The notes under the pieces: model-generated
Databases searched by the model: none
Seen by the model: the letters and a program-made list of their open reading frames with translations, nothing else
Told to the model about the DNA's origin: nothing
Shown: positions 32,603 to 41,652 of the stretch, piece after piece
Position numbering within the stretch: position 1 is the stretch's first letter
Layout of the letters: each line of letters begins with the position of its first letter
Translations under genes and position numbers: made by a program
Source of the DNA: Spirochaetaceae bacterium
Lineage (GTDB): Bacteria; Spirochaetota; Spirochaetia; Treponematales; Treponemataceae
Direction: 5' to 3'
Assembly (NCBI GenBank): GCA_017622135.1
Contig: JAGARR010000018.1
Location: 1 to 64,000 of the forward strand
DNA length: 64,000 nucleotides

Positions 32603-34096
32603 TTATGGATGAAGCGCTCGGCACAATCGTTCCACCAGCAGCGGAATCTGCTCCTTCTTCAGTGTGGAATAGCCTACTACCAGCACAGGATGACGGGATG
32701 CTTCGGCCTCAAGGTGGAAGAACTGGTTCAGCAGTGCCACCTGTATCCCTGCCTGCTCCAGCCGCTGCTGTAAGTTCTGGTGGCTCAGGTGCGTGTCCAC
32801 CTGCAAAAGGAAATGGAGACCTGCATCCTTGCCACTGATGGCGATTCGGCTGGCTAGAGGGCTGCGTGCCAGCTGGAGGATGAGACTATCCCGCACGTTG
32901 CGATAGTGATTTTTACGTCGGGCCAGGTGCTTTTCGTAGTGTCCCTCTTGGATGAATCGTGCTAGGGTTAGCTGCTCGATGCTAGAGACCGTGCAGGAAT
33001 AGAAGCCCAGCTGCTGGCGGAATCGTCTCACCAGATTCCAGGGCAAAACCATGTAGCTGATGCGCAGGGACGGGGTGAGGGTCTTTGTGAAGGTGTTTAG
33101 GTAGATGACCTGGCCCATCTTTTTTCCTCTGGGGGCATCCTGTCTGGCATTGGCAGAATCTAGGGAAAAAAGTGGCTCCAAGGGACGGCCGGTAAATCGG
33201 AATTCGCTGTCGTAGTCGTCTTCTATGATGAACCGCTGCTGGTGCTGGTTGCGGCTCCAGGCCAGGAGCTCCTGCCGCCGTTTGATGGGCATGATGATGC
33301 CGCTTGGGAACTGGTGGGCTGGAGACACCAGCACCGCATCCACCTGCTGTTTCACCAGCTCATCCACTGTGACCCCCGATGCATCCATGGTCACGGGAGT
33401 CCAGCCGACACCCATTTCCTCCATGATGCGGGCGGGCTTTTGGTAGCCGGGATTTTCCACACCGTATCGCAGGTGACGGCCCAACAGCTGGAGTGCCAAT
33501 GAGTACAGGTACTCCGTTCCCGCCCCAATCACCACCTGCTCTGGTTCCACCGCCATGTTCCTAAAGGTTCCCAGATAGCCTGCCACCGCTAGCCGTAGCT
33601 CCCACAAGCCCTCCGGTGGCAGGGGAGAGAGGATTCTGTCCTTGGAATCCTGCAGCACCTTCCGCATGAGCCGGGACCAGAGGGTGAAGGGAAAAAGCTC
33701 CTGGTGGATGTGGCTGTCCCGCAGGTTGATAAGGTCTGGCTGGAGGCGGAGAGCCTTCCGTTGCGGGGGAATTCTTTCTGGCCTTCCTTCTGAGGAGGAA
33801 GATTGTGGAGGGGGAGGGATTTTCTTCGGGGATGGCATGTCATGGATGCCGGTATCCAGTGGTGTCACAAAATAGCCCCGTTTCTCCACTGAGTAGACAT
33901 ATCCCTCGTCAATCAGCTGCTGGTAGGCATTCTGCACCGTGATGACGCTGACACCTAGATGGGAAGAAAGGCTCCGTTTGGAGGGCAGCTTCTGGTTGGG
34001 GGCCAGTTTTCCTGCCAGAATCCTTTCTTTCAGCTGACTGTAGAGAAATTCCGTGAGAGTCAGGCTTCCCCGCTGGGCAATGTCCATGGTGATCAT
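32603..34096 (-). CDS. MocR/PdxR-type regulator (GntR helix-turn-helix fused to aminotransferase fold)
   Basis: This 497-residue transcription factor has a GntR winged helix at the N-terminus (KLPSKRSLSSHLGVSVITVQ), a linker, and a fold-type I PLP-binding domain (about 120-497). The Schiff-base Lys is in NTFTKTLTPSLR, and the family Asp-Tyr pair is in IEDDYDSEFRF. In PdxR members PLP acts as the effector controlling vitamin B6 genes. The divergent neighbour at 34262 is a pyridoxal kinase, which supports this role. ATG 34096 follows a TATAAT box by 6 nt, so the message is probably leaderless and autoregulation through the shared 165-bp region is likely. Confidence 0.9.
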   Translation of the reverse strand: MITMDIAQRGSLTLTEFLYSQLKERILAGKLAPNQKLPSKRSLSSHLGVSVITVQNAYQQLIDEGYVYSVEKRGYFVTPLDTGIHDMPSPKKIPPPPQSSSSEGRPERIPPQRKALRLQPDLINLRDSHIHQELFPFTLWSRLMRKVLQDSKDRILSPLPPEGLWELRLAVAGYLGTFRNMAVEPEQVVIGAGTEYLYSLALQLLGRHLRYGVENPGYQKPARIMEEMGVGWTPVTMDASGVTVDELVKQQVDAVLVSPAHQFPSGIIMPIKRRQELLAWSRNQHQQRFIIEDDYDSEFRFTGRPLEPLFSLDSANARQDAPRGKKMGQVIYLNTFTKTLTPSLRISYMVLPWNLVRRFRQQLGFYSCTVSSIEQLTLARFIQEGHYEKHLARRKNHYRNVRDSLILQLARSPLASRIAISGKDAGLHFLLQVDTHLSHQNLQQRLEQAGIQVALLNQFFHLEAEASRHPVLVVGYSTLKKEQIPLLVERLCRALHP

Positions 34097-34102
34097 AATC
34101 TG

Positions 34103-34108
34103 ATTATA
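34103..34108 (-). promoter_or_regulatory. -10 box of the mocR/pdxR gene within the divergent control region
   Basis: TATAAT on the minus strand ends 6 nt before ATG 34096. The -35 is weak (TATTCA with a 17-nt spacer), as expected for a regulated promoter. The flanking 34097-34160 is very AT-rich and probably holds the MocR binding repeats, which I could not define. Confidence 0.5.
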
Positions 34109-34261
34109 TAAAAATTAGTTAAAAATGAATATATACCTGATACCAGATTTGTCGTATGCTAAAGCCGACTCGCCCGGTGAATGCTGGACAGCCTCCTCCT
34201 CATCTCATTTCTTGGCCTTCGGCAGGAGCCGGGCTGGGTCAATCTTTTGTCGGAGAAAGCT

Positions 34262-35107
34262 ATGGATAAACGACTTTTGACAATTCAGGATATTTCCTGT
34301 GTGGGACAATGCTCCCTGACGGTGGCATTGCCAGTAATCTCTGCCTGCGGTATCGAGACTGCGGTGCTGCCCAGCTCCGTTCTTTCCACCCACACGGCAG
34401 GTTTTTCAGGCTATACCTTCCACGACCTCACCGATGACATGGAGCCGATTCTTGCCCACTGGAACAAGGAGGCCATCAAGTTCGATGCCTTCTACACCGG
34501 TTACGTCAGCAAGGCTCAGATTCCCGTGATTCTGAAAATAATGGAGGAGACGGCAAATCCCGGCGCACTGAGGATTGTGGATCCGGTGATGGCGGACAAC
34601 GGCCGCCTGTACACGGGCTTTGACACCGACTTCCCCGCTGAGATGGCAAGGCTGTGCCGTGGTGCCGATGTCATCATGCCAAACCTGACTGAGGCGGCAT
34701 TTCTCTTGCAGGAGGATTATCGGGGGAACAATCTGGAACACCAAGACTATGACGAGGAATACATCGTAGGGCTTTTGGAGCGATTGATGGGGCTGGGAGC
34801 AAAGAGCGTGGTGCTGACAGGAGTGAGCTATGATCCAAAGCTGCTGGGCTGCGCCTGCTTTGACGGAACGAAGATCGACTATTACTTCCGCCAGCGGCTG
34901 GATGCCCAGATGCACGGTACGGGAGACGTGTTCGCCTCCTCCGTTGCCGGTGCACTCTGTCGCGGCAAGTCCCTGATTGATGCCGCCTCCTTGGGAGCGG
35001 ACTTTGTGGTGGAGTCCATGAAGGCCACCCTAGATGACAAAAGCCACTGGTACGGCGTGAAATTCGAGAAAGCCCTACCCTGGCTCGTCCGTCGCTTAGA
35101 AGCCTAG
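34262..35107 (+). CDS. pdxY: Pyridoxal/pyridoxamine kinase
   Basis: This ribokinase-fold enzyme of 281 residues phosphorylates B6 vitamers to PLP or PMP precursors. It begins MDKRLLTIQDISCVGQCSLTV and has LSTHTAGFSGYTF for substrate binding, DPVMADNGRLY and the catalytic anion-hole motif MHGTGDVFAS, where Asp is the base. ATG 34262 has GGAGA 6 nt upstream; the frame upstream to 34181 does not look coding. It is divergent from the MocR regulator, so B6 salvage is likely under PLP-responsive control. PdxY and PdxK types are not easily told apart by eye. Confidence 0.9.
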   Translation: MDKRLLTIQDISCVGQCSLTVALPVISACGIETAVLPSSVLSTHTAGFSGYTFHDLTDDMEPILAHWNKEAIKFDAFYTGYVSKAQIPVILKIMEETANPGALRIVDPVMADNGRLYTGFDTDFPAEMARLCRGADVIMPNLTEAAFLLQEDYRGNNLEHQDYDEEYIVGLLERLMGLGAKSVVLTGVSYDPKLLGCACFDGTKIDYYFRQRLDAQMHGTGDVFASSVAGALCRGKSLIDAASLGADFVVESMKATLDDKSHWYGVKFEKALPWLVRRLEA

Positions 35108-35145
35108 CAAAACTATGCAAGGTCGTTGTCCAAGCCCACTCACCG

Positions 35146-37083
35146 TCATTCCCAGCTGAATGCGGCGGGGGGCTTGTTGGTGATGTCGTAGTAGATGGCA
35201 TCCACATAGGGCAGCTGAACCAGCCGCTTCATGATGGCATCCAGAACCTGATGGTTCATGTGAGCGAATTCTGCTGTCTCTACATCGTCGGAGACTACCG
35301 GCCGCAGCACGATGCTGCAATGCTCGGGGCAGGAGGCGTAGGGCAGGTTGATGGTCAGGTGCTGGAAAATCTCCTCGTACCAGCCGAAGCGCTTCAGTTC
35401 CTCCAGCACGATGAAGTCTGCCTCCCTGGTTTGGTCCAGCCGCTCCTTGCTGCAGTAGCCCTCCTGCAGCTTGAGGGTGATTCCGTGCCTTTGATAGAGC
35501 CGAACCACCACCCGGCTCACTTCTGACAGTGAGTCGGTGATAAAGGAGGAAACCCGATCCAGCACACGCCACCGTGGTATATGGTACCAGGGAAGATTTT
35601 TTTGCTCCTCGGTGAGCTCAAAGTCCAGCTCCTCCTGCTGGTTTTCTAAGGACTGGAGCACTGTGAGCCAATCCCGATGGCCGTCGGAGTCAAAGGAGAG
35701 TGCGACAGGAAAGCGATAGGCCCTGAAATCGGTTTGTATGCCTGCAGTTCGCACTGGCAGCACCTCGGCAGAGGTCGCCTGCAAGCCCTCCTTGCTGATG
35801 AGGTTCAACACTGCCAATTGCACTTGGGAAAGGATCTGACGATCCTGATGGGTCAGAATTCCCCCGCTGCACAGGACATTGATGGCAAGTCCTTGCTCCG
35901 GGAAGGGGTGGCGGTCGATCATCTCGTCTTGCAGCTTCATTCTCCGGCCAATAATTTTTACCTCGTCCTTGTAGAGCTCCTTCAGTGGCTCTATCACCAT
36001 TCCTCGCTGGATAAGTCCCTGGACACCGACATTTTCCTTCGGATTATCCTGTATGACGTAGCGTTCCTTCAGATTGTCTGGCAGGAGACTGTCGGAATAC
36101 AGGGTGTTGAGAGCTACCAGCCATTCGTCGGGATTCAGATTCAGCTTGTCCATCATCTTGTTCTGGACGTGGAGGAAATAGGCATGCTCCAGTTGTCGCT
36201 TTCGATGGGGATTCACTTCCTTTCCCATGACCTGCAGGAAACTGCGGGCGGCATTTGCCACCACAAAGTTCTTGAAGCCAAATTCCTGATATCGGCGGGC
36301 GATGCTCCTGCTCTCATTCTTGCGGAGAAAACCGTTGTCGATGTGGATTCCCAAGACACGATTTTGGCCCAAGGACTTGTTCAGCAGGGTAAAGGCCACA
36401 TTAGAATCCACTCCACCGGACAGGAAAATCAGCACCTTCTTGTCCCTGGCGGTAAAGCGAATCTTTGCCAGCATCAACTCCAGCACAATATCCCGGTCCC
36501 AGTTCTTCTCCATGCCGCAGAATCGGGCGAAATTCTTTAGAATGGTGGGGCCACAATCAGTTTCCTTTGACTCGATGTTACCCTGAAAGCCAAACCGTCT
36601 CTGGTTCAGGTCCTGGATGGCAGCGTAGGGGCAGACCTTTGTGGAGGCCACCATCTCGAATCCTGGTGGCAGCTGGAGTACCTCGTCCTGGTGGCTCACA
36701 CTGACCTTTATACTTTCCTCCAGACTCAGTAGCAGGGGGCTGTAGGTGGCCAGGTTTTGGTTCATCTGGGCAAAGCCGAATTCGCCGATGAGGGCACGCC
36801 CCACCTTTCCGCCACTGAGATGGGCTAAGAGCAGGTGTCCGTAGCCGATTCCCAGTATTGGCACATCAAGGCCCAGGAGCTCTGTGTTGAAGATGGGTGC
36901 CTTGGAATCCTGAAGGGATTCTGGGCCGTCGGAAAGGATAATACCTGCTGCGCCCTTCAAATCCTCTCGCTGGGCAGAAGGCGATGCGATTTCCGCATGA
37001 AAACCCAGCAACCGCAAGGTTCGTGTAATCTTGTGGGCAAAGTGATTTCCAAAGTTGATGACAACGATTTTCTGCCAGGCCAT
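35146..37083 (-). CDS. guaA: GMP synthase, long form, with degenerate glutaminase domain
   Basis: GuaA converts XMP to GMP with ATP and an amino donor. The 645 residues comprise a class I glutamine amidotransferase domain (1-185), an ATP pyrophosphatase domain with the intact P-loop LSGGVDS (221-227) and a long dimerisation domain ending YDITNKPPAAFSWE, as in the longer eukaryotic form. The amidotransferase lacks its catalytic residues. The nucleophile elbow, normally GICYG, reads GIGYG with Gly80. In the FQxHPE motif His is Asn169 and Pro is Ile170, while Glu171 remains. It should be unable to use glutamine on its own. ATG 37083 follows GAGGGG. It lies 15 bp behind pyrG and is probably co-transcribed. 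Confidence 0.93.
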   Translation of the reverse strand: MAWQKIVVINFGNHFAHKITRTLRLLGFHAEIASPSAQREDLKGAAGIILSDGPESLQDSKAPIFNTELLGLDVPILGIGYGHLLLAHLSGGKVGRALIGEFGFAQMNQNLATYSPLLLSLEESIKVSVSHQDEVLQLPPGFEMVASTKVCPYAAIQDLNQRRFGFQGNIESKETDCGPTILKNFARFCGMEKNWDRDIVLELMLAKIRFTARDKKVLIFLSGGVDSNVAFTLLNKSLGQNRVLGIHIDNGFLRKNESRSIARRYQEFGFKNFVVANAARSFLQVMGKEVNPHRKRQLEHAYFLHVQNKMMDKLNLNPDEWLVALNTLYSDSLLPDNLKERYVIQDNPKENVGVQGLIQRGMVIEPLKELYKDEVKIIGRRMKLQDEMIDRHPFPEQGLAINVLCSGGILTHQDRQILSQVQLAVLNLISKEGLQATSAEVLPVRTAGIQTDFRAYRFPVALSFDSDGHRDWLTVLQSLENQQEELDFELTEEQKNLPWYHIPRWRVLDRVSSFITDSLSEVSRVVVRLYQRHGITLKLQEGYCSKERLDQTREADFIVLEELKRFGWYEEIFQHLTINLPYASCPEHCSIVLRPVVSDDVETAEFAHMNHQVLDAIMKRLVQLPYVDAIYYDITNKPPAAFSWE

Positions 37084-37098
37084 AGGCAATCCCCTCGA

Positions 37099-38706
37099 TT
37101 ATTGCTTGGAGGAATTCTTGACCGAGGCGGCGATGAATTCCCGGAACAAGGGATGGGCACGGTTGGGCCGTGACTTGAACTCAGGGTGGAACTGAGCTCC
37201 CAGCATCCAGGGATGGCCGTCCAGCTCCACAATCTCCACCAGATTCCGCTCAGGATTGATGCCAGTGAGGCGGAGGCTGCTTTCCTCAAAGAGTGTTCTA
37301 TACGTATTGTTGAATTCGTAGCGGTGGCGGTGGCGCTCCCAGATGGTCTGGGAACCGTAGGCTGCTGCGGCACGGCTACCTTCGGCCAGCTGGCACGCAT
37401 ACTTTCCCAGCCGCAGCGTTCCGCCAAGGATGACTCCGTTCTGGTCGCTCATCAGGTCGATGACAGGATGGGCGGTTTCCTTGTCCATCTCGCTGGAATT
37501 GGCTCCTGCCAGACCCAGCACATTCCGGGCAAATTCAATGACCTGAATCTGCATTCCCAGGCAGATGCCGAAGTAGGGAACCTTGTGTGTTCTGGCATAT
37601 TGGGCCGCTTGGATCATTCCTTCGATACCACGGACACCAAAGCCACCGGGCACAATGATGCCGTGGGCATCCTTCAGCCTCTGGGCAGTGGCAGCCTCGT
37701 CGGTGCATTCCTCCGCATCAACCCAGTCGATGTCCACCTCCACGTTGGCGGCAATGCCACCGTGAATCAAGGATTCCACCACGGAAAGGTAGGCGTCGTG
37801 GAGCTCCACGTATTTTCCCACCAGTGCGATGCGGACCATGCCCGCTGGATGGTAAAACCGCTCCACCATGGCCGCCCAGTCAGCAAGCTGACTTGGCTTG
37901 TCCTCCAGTCCAAGTACTCGGCACACTACCTTTCCCAAGCCCTCCTGCTCCATCATCAGCGGAACCTCATAGATTGACTTTGCGTTGAGATTTTGGATAA
38001 TGCAGTCAGTGGACACGTTGCAGAAGAGGGCTAGCTTTTCCTTGGTGCCGGCATCTACGGGAATCTCGCTGCGGAGCATGATGATGTCTGGCTGAATGCC
38101 CAGCCCCTGCAGGTCCTGGACGGAATGCTGGGTGGGCTTTGACTTCAGCTCCTGGGCCTTCTTCATGTAGGGTAGCAGGGTCAGGTGGATGTAGGCACAA
38201 TTTTCCACTCCCACCTCGTATTTAATCTGGCGGATTGCTTCGATGAAGGGCAGGGACTCGATGTCTCCCACCGTTCCACCGATTTCAGTGATGATGACAT
38301 CGGCTCCTGTCTCCTGTGCAGACAAGAGCATCCTGCGGCGAATCTCGTCGGTTACATTCGGAATCACCTGGACGGTGCCGCCGTTGAAGCCCCCCTCACG
38401 CTCCTTGTTCAGGATGGAGAGGTAGACACGGCCGGCCGTGGTGTTGCTGCTCTGGGAGAGGCTCTCGTCGGTGAACCGCTCGTAATGTCCCAGGTCCAGG
38501 TCGGTTTCGGCGCCGTCATCGGTAACGAAGACCTCACCGTGCTGGTAGGGATTCATGGTGCCGGGATCTATGTTCAGGTAGGGGTCGAACTTCTGGTTGA
38601 TGACCCTGAGGCCACGGCTTTTCAGGATGAGCCCCAAGGATGCCGCCGCAATTCCCTTGCCCAAGGAAGAGACCACGCCACCAGTAATGAAAATGTACTT
38701 TGTCAC
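37099..38706 (-). CDS. pyrG: CTP synthase
   Basis: PyrG aminates UTP to CTP using ATP and glutamine. The 535 residues start [21 protein letters not shown] (initiated by GTG 38706, with GGAG 6 nt upstream). They contain the synthetase active-site region [21 protein letters not shown] and a C-terminal glutamine amidotransferase with intact nucleophile elbow GICLGMQ and FHPEFKS. Thus pyrG retains the glutaminase residues that guaA, 15 bp downstream, has lost. A promoter (TTGCGA, 18 nt, TATACT) lies at 38733-38762. Confidence 0.96.
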   Translation of the reverse strand: MTKYIFITGGVVSSLGKGIAAASLGLILKSRGLRVINQKFDPYLNIDPGTMNPYQHGEVFVTDDGAETDLDLGHYERFTDESLSQSSNTTAGRVYLSILNKEREGGFNGGTVQVIPNVTDEIRRRMLLSAQETGADVIITEIGGTVGDIESLPFIEAIRQIKYEVGVENCAYIHLTLLPYMKKAQELKSKPTQHSVQDLQGLGIQPDIIMLRSEIPVDAGTKEKLALFCNVSTDCIIQNLNAKSIYEVPLMMEQEGLGKVVCRVLGLEDKPSQLADWAAMVERFYHPAGMVRIALVGKYVELHDAYLSVVESLIHGGIAANVEVDIDWVDAEECTDEAATAQRLKDAHGIIVPGGFGVRGIEGMIQAAQYARTHKVPYFGICLGMQIQVIEFARNVLGLAGANSSEMDKETAHPVIDLMSDQNGVILGGTLRLGKYACQLAEGSRAAAAYGSQTIWERHRHRYEFNNTYRTLFEESSLRLTGINPERNLVEIVELDGHPWMLGAQFHPEFKSRPNRAHPLFREFIAASVKNSSKQ

Positions 38707-38732
38707 AAAATGCTCCGAATGTAGTTTCAGCC

Positions 38733-38762
38733 AGTATAACAGAAAAGGATGGTATATCGCAA
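38733..38762 (-). promoter_or_regulatory. Promoter of pyrG-guaA
   Basis: On the minus strand TTGCGA (38762-38757), an 18-nt spacer and TATACT (38738-38733) give a start near 38726, about 20 nt before GTG 38706. The leader has a Shine-Dalgarno sequence, unlike the leaderless genes. Confidence 0.5.
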
Positions 38763-38833
38763 GGACGGCGACTCCAGCTAAAAAATGAGAGTGGCCACCG
38801 GGCTTCCAGTTGCGCAGGATGGCCTGCCTCGCA

Positions 38834-40660
38834 TTATGTGCTGAACTGGCTCATGGTTTTGTCCAGATTGGTCAGGATGTTCTGGTTGCGGACCAGCTCC
38901 TGGTTGGTCACCTCCAGTGCCTCCGTCACCTGGGCGGCACCACTGGACATTTTGTTCATGGAGTCCGTAATCTGGCTGGTGATCTCCACCAGTTTGTGCA
39001 TCTCCATGTCAATCTCCTTGCTGCCCTGAAGGACGGAGCTGGAGCTGTCGCTGACGGAGAAGGTGATGCCGTGGATGGAGCGCATGGCCTCCAGCACCTG
39101 GCCGCTGCCGGCGGTCTGCTCCTCCATGGCTCGCATGATGACCTCTTCCTGTCGCTGCACCGACTGGGCGAACTCAAAGATGGTGGCAAAGTGCCGCTCC
39201 ACCTGCTGGGTGTTCTCGGACACGGTGTTGATGGTGCTGCCTAATTCCTTCAGCCGGTTGGTGATGGTAAGGCTCTGGGCACTGGAGTCCTCCGCCAGCT
39301 TGCGAATTTCATCGGCGACGACGGCAAAGCCCTTTCCCGCATCCCCGGCGTGGGCTGCCTCGATTGCGGCGTTCATGGCCAGCATGTTGGTCTGCTCGGC
39401 GATGTGCTTGATGATTTCACTAGCCTCCATCAGACCCTCTGACTCCTGATAAATCTGGCGGGATGAGGAGACTGCAGTCTCTACCGTCTTCTGCCCCTCG
39501 CTGGCGGCAGTGCCCAGCTGGTGCACGGTGACAGTGTTCTTCTTCAGAATTTCCGACACGGAATGGATGTTTGCCACCATTTCCTCGATGGCAGCGGATG
39601 CCTCCGTGACGCTGGAGGCAAGGTTCTGGATGCCGCCGTTCTGGTTGTTGATGAGTGTGGTGATTTGGTTCACGGAGGCCTGGGTCTGCTCGATGCCGGA
39701 CACCTGGTTGATCATTTCGTTCTTCACGTCGGAGATAGAGCCAAGCACCATGGAGACGGCCTCATTTGAGGACTCCATCTTGTCTGCCAGCAGGTTCATG
39801 GAATCGCTGCAGCTGGACACACTGTCACAGACCATGTGGATGACCTCGCTGTCCTTGTTGATGAAGGTGTTGATGTCATTGGACAGCAGTCCGAATTCGT
39901 CCCGTGACTGTACCCGCACATGGCCCTTGTCAAAGTTGCCTTGGGAGACTTGGTTCACGGCGTATCCGATGGCCTTGACCCGGAGGGCTACTGCCCGCAT
40001 CAGCAGGTAGAAGTCAAGGAGTCCCAGAATCATGCTGCAGAGACTCAGGGGAAAGAGCTTGCTCAGGTCGAAGTTCACCCCGTCGGGACTGTTGAAATTC
40101 ACCAAGGGTGCGCAGAGAATCAGCACTGAGCCAACACAGACAAAGCAGCCCACCAGTGAACTGCGGAGCACCAGTGACATGGAGGTGTCCTCCTTGGTGA
40201 GAGGGAGGTGGTGCAGGGAATTCTCGAACAGCTGGATGAATTTGATGTAGGTGGCCAGTGACACAAAGCAGCAGGCTCCGAAGGACTGCATGATGATGAC
40301 CACATTGTTCACCTCTTCCATGGGCAGTGCCAGGAAAATAGGGAAGAAACTCATGAGGATGGCTAGGTAGATAGAGACTTTGGTGAAGAGCAGGGCTGCC
40401 TTGTTGGCCTTGTGGCAGCTTTCACTGGATCCGTCATACTGGCCGATGATTCGCGTCGTACGGGCTATCAACAGGGCGGGAATGGCGATAGCAAGCGCCA
40501 GGTAGATGAAAAATGCCGGGTTCAAGAAGAAGGCTCCCAGCTTTTTTGCAGGAATGGTTCCGGTCAGCAGCACCTCGAAGATGAAAAAACCGATAGGACT
40601 GAGGTAGGTCAGGTAGTTGTATAGAACGGCTTGTGCTGGAATCTTGTAAGTGTTTGCCAT
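38834..40660 (-). CDS. Methyl-accepting chemotaxis protein with multi-span membrane domain
   Basis: This 608-residue chemoreceptor relays signals to CheA/CheW. The first 220 residues contain about six hydrophobic helices with only short loops and no large periplasmic ligand domain, so it may sense through or within the membrane. A HAMP-like segment (about 225-280) follows, then a long coiled coil with the conserved hairpin tip [21 protein letters not shown] and [16 protein letters not shown]. There is no CheR-docking pentapeptide at the C-terminus. ATG 40660 is chosen because GAGGAG lies 6 nt upstream; an in-frame ATG at 40681 is less well placed. Confidence 0.92.
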   Translation of the reverse strand: MANTYKIPAQAVLYNYLTYLSPIGFFIFEVLLTGTIPAKKLGAFFLNPAFFIYLALAIAIPALLIARTTRIIGQYDGSSESCHKANKAALLFTKVSIYLAILMSFFPIFLALPMEEVNNVVIIMQSFGACCFVSLATYIKFIQLFENSLHHLPLTKEDTSMSLVLRSSLVGCFVCVGSVLILCAPLVNFNSPDGVNFDLSKLFPLSLCSMILGLLDFYLLMRAVALRVKAIGYAVNQVSQGNFDKGHVRVQSRDEFGLLSNDINTFINKDSEVIHMVCDSVSSCSDSMNLLADKMESSNEAVSMVLGSISDVKNEMINQVSGIEQTQASVNQITTLINNQNGGIQNLASSVTEASAAIEEMVANIHSVSEILKKNTVTVHQLGTAASEGQKTVETAVSSSRQIYQESEGLMEASEIIKHIAEQTNMLAMNAAIEAAHAGDAGKGFAVVADEIRKLAEDSSAQSLTITNRLKELGSTINTVSENTQQVERHFATIFEFAQSVQRQEEVIMRAMEEQTAGSGQVLEAMRSIHGITFSVSDSSSSVLQGSKEIDMEMHKLVEITSQITDSMNKMSSGAAQVTEALEVTNQELVRNQNILTNLDKTMSQFST

Positions 40661-40950
40661 AAAAAGCTCCTCGTTCGTCATACTACAGCATCAGTACTTT
40701 GATGGTAAGAAATTATGTATCCGCATACAAGATGGAGGCATGACTTTTTTTCTTTCGTTAGTATACCAACGTTTGATAAAAATGCAATGTCATTCTCGAA
40801 AAAATCATCAATAATTATGACAATTTGACTTTACTTGTGGGAAAACTTGAAAAATAGCAGGTTTTTTTGTATATTTGTTAGGATATGCCTTGGGCCGTTC
40901 GGTGGAAGGCCGGAATTATTGTCGCTCGCAGGGCATGAACAGGAGAATGT

Positions 40951-41553
40951 ATGATTTTTTTTGGTTCAGATGATGATAAGGAAGAGAAGTCCCAGGAGTC
41001 AGGCTCCGAGGTAATGAATACAAAGTTCCTCAAGACACGGCAGATTCTTCTGTCCGGTGAGGTGAACAAGGCGCTGGCAGAAAAGATTGTCCGTCAGCTG
41101 CTGGTGATGGAGGCTGATTCCGACCAGCCCATCCGTATTTTCATCGATTCCCCCGGTGGCGATGTGGACGCAGGCTATGCAATCTTCGACATGATCCGCT
41201 TTGTGAAGGCGCCTGTGTATTGTATTGGTATGGGGCTGGTGGCCAGTGCTGGTGCACTGATTTTGCTGGCGGCAGACAAGTCCCGCCGAGTGGCCATGCC
41301 CAACAGTCGTTACCTGATTCACCAGCCCTTGAGCGGAATCAGGGGAGTGGCCACCGACATAGAGATTCATGCCCAGGAGCTGGAGAAGATCAAGGCCAAG
41401 ATCAACCAGGTCATCTCCCAGGAGACCGGCAAGCCCCTGGACCAGGTGGCTAAGGACACGGACCGTGACTACTGGCTTTCCGCCACCGAGGCATTGGACT
41501 ACGGGCTGGTGAGCACGGTGGTTTCCCGTCGGGATGAGCTGGAGAAGCTGTAG
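40951..41553 (+). CDS. clpP: ATP-dependent Clp protease proteolytic subunit
   Basis: ClpP forms the tetradecameric serine protease chamber served by Clp ATPases. The 200 residues contain the oxyanion segment IDSPGGDVDAGYAIFDMI, the nucleophile Ser in GLVASAGALIL, the catalytic His in RYLIHQPLSG and the catalytic Asp near TDRDYWLSATEA. A 20-residue acidic N-terminal extension (GSDDDKEEKSQESGSE) precedes the normal family start at MNTKFL. This is longer than classical ClpP and suggests a second, ClpP2-like paralogue. AGGAGA lies 4 nt before ATG 40951. A terminator follows at 41591. Upstream 40661-40950 is AT-rich with no clear consensus promoter. Confidence 0.92.
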   Translation: MIFFGSDDDKEEKSQESGSEVMNTKFLKTRQILLSGEVNKALAEKIVRQLLVMEADSDQPIRIFIDSPGGDVDAGYAIFDMIRFVKAPVYCIGMGLVASAGALILLAADKSRRVAMPNSRYLIHQPLSGIRGVATDIEIHAQELEKIKAKINQVISQETGKPLDQVAKDTDRDYWLSATEALDYGLVSTVVSRRDELEKL

Positions 41554-41590
41554 CAAAAAAGGATCTGCCCGTTGGAGGGCAAGGCTTGCA

Positions 41591-41616
41591 GGCGGTCTTA
41601 AGGGATCGCCTTTTTT
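41591..41616 (+). terminator. Intrinsic terminator of clpP
   Basis: GGCGGTC (41591-41597) pairs with GATCGCC (41604-41610), one G-U included, followed by T6. The T-run directly abuts the -35 box of purL. Confidence 0.75.
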
Positions 41617-41617
41617 A

Positions 41618-41646
41618 TTGAATTTTTTCCCTATAACCCGTACAAT
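41618..41646 (+). promoter_or_regulatory. Promoter of purL
   Basis: TTGAAT (41618-41623), a 17-nt spacer and TACAAT (41641-41646). ATG 41653 follows after 6 nt, so the message should be leaderless. Confidence 0.7.
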
Positions 41647-41652
41647 AATAGA

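Noticed and set aside
38810..38833. A terminator after the chemoreceptor gene
   Set aside because: Only a 5-bp stem without a convincing T-run could be drawn.
40661..40950. A sigma-54 (-24/-12) promoter before clpP or the chemoreceptor gene
   Set aside because: No TGGCAC-N5-TTGC match was found by eye in the region.
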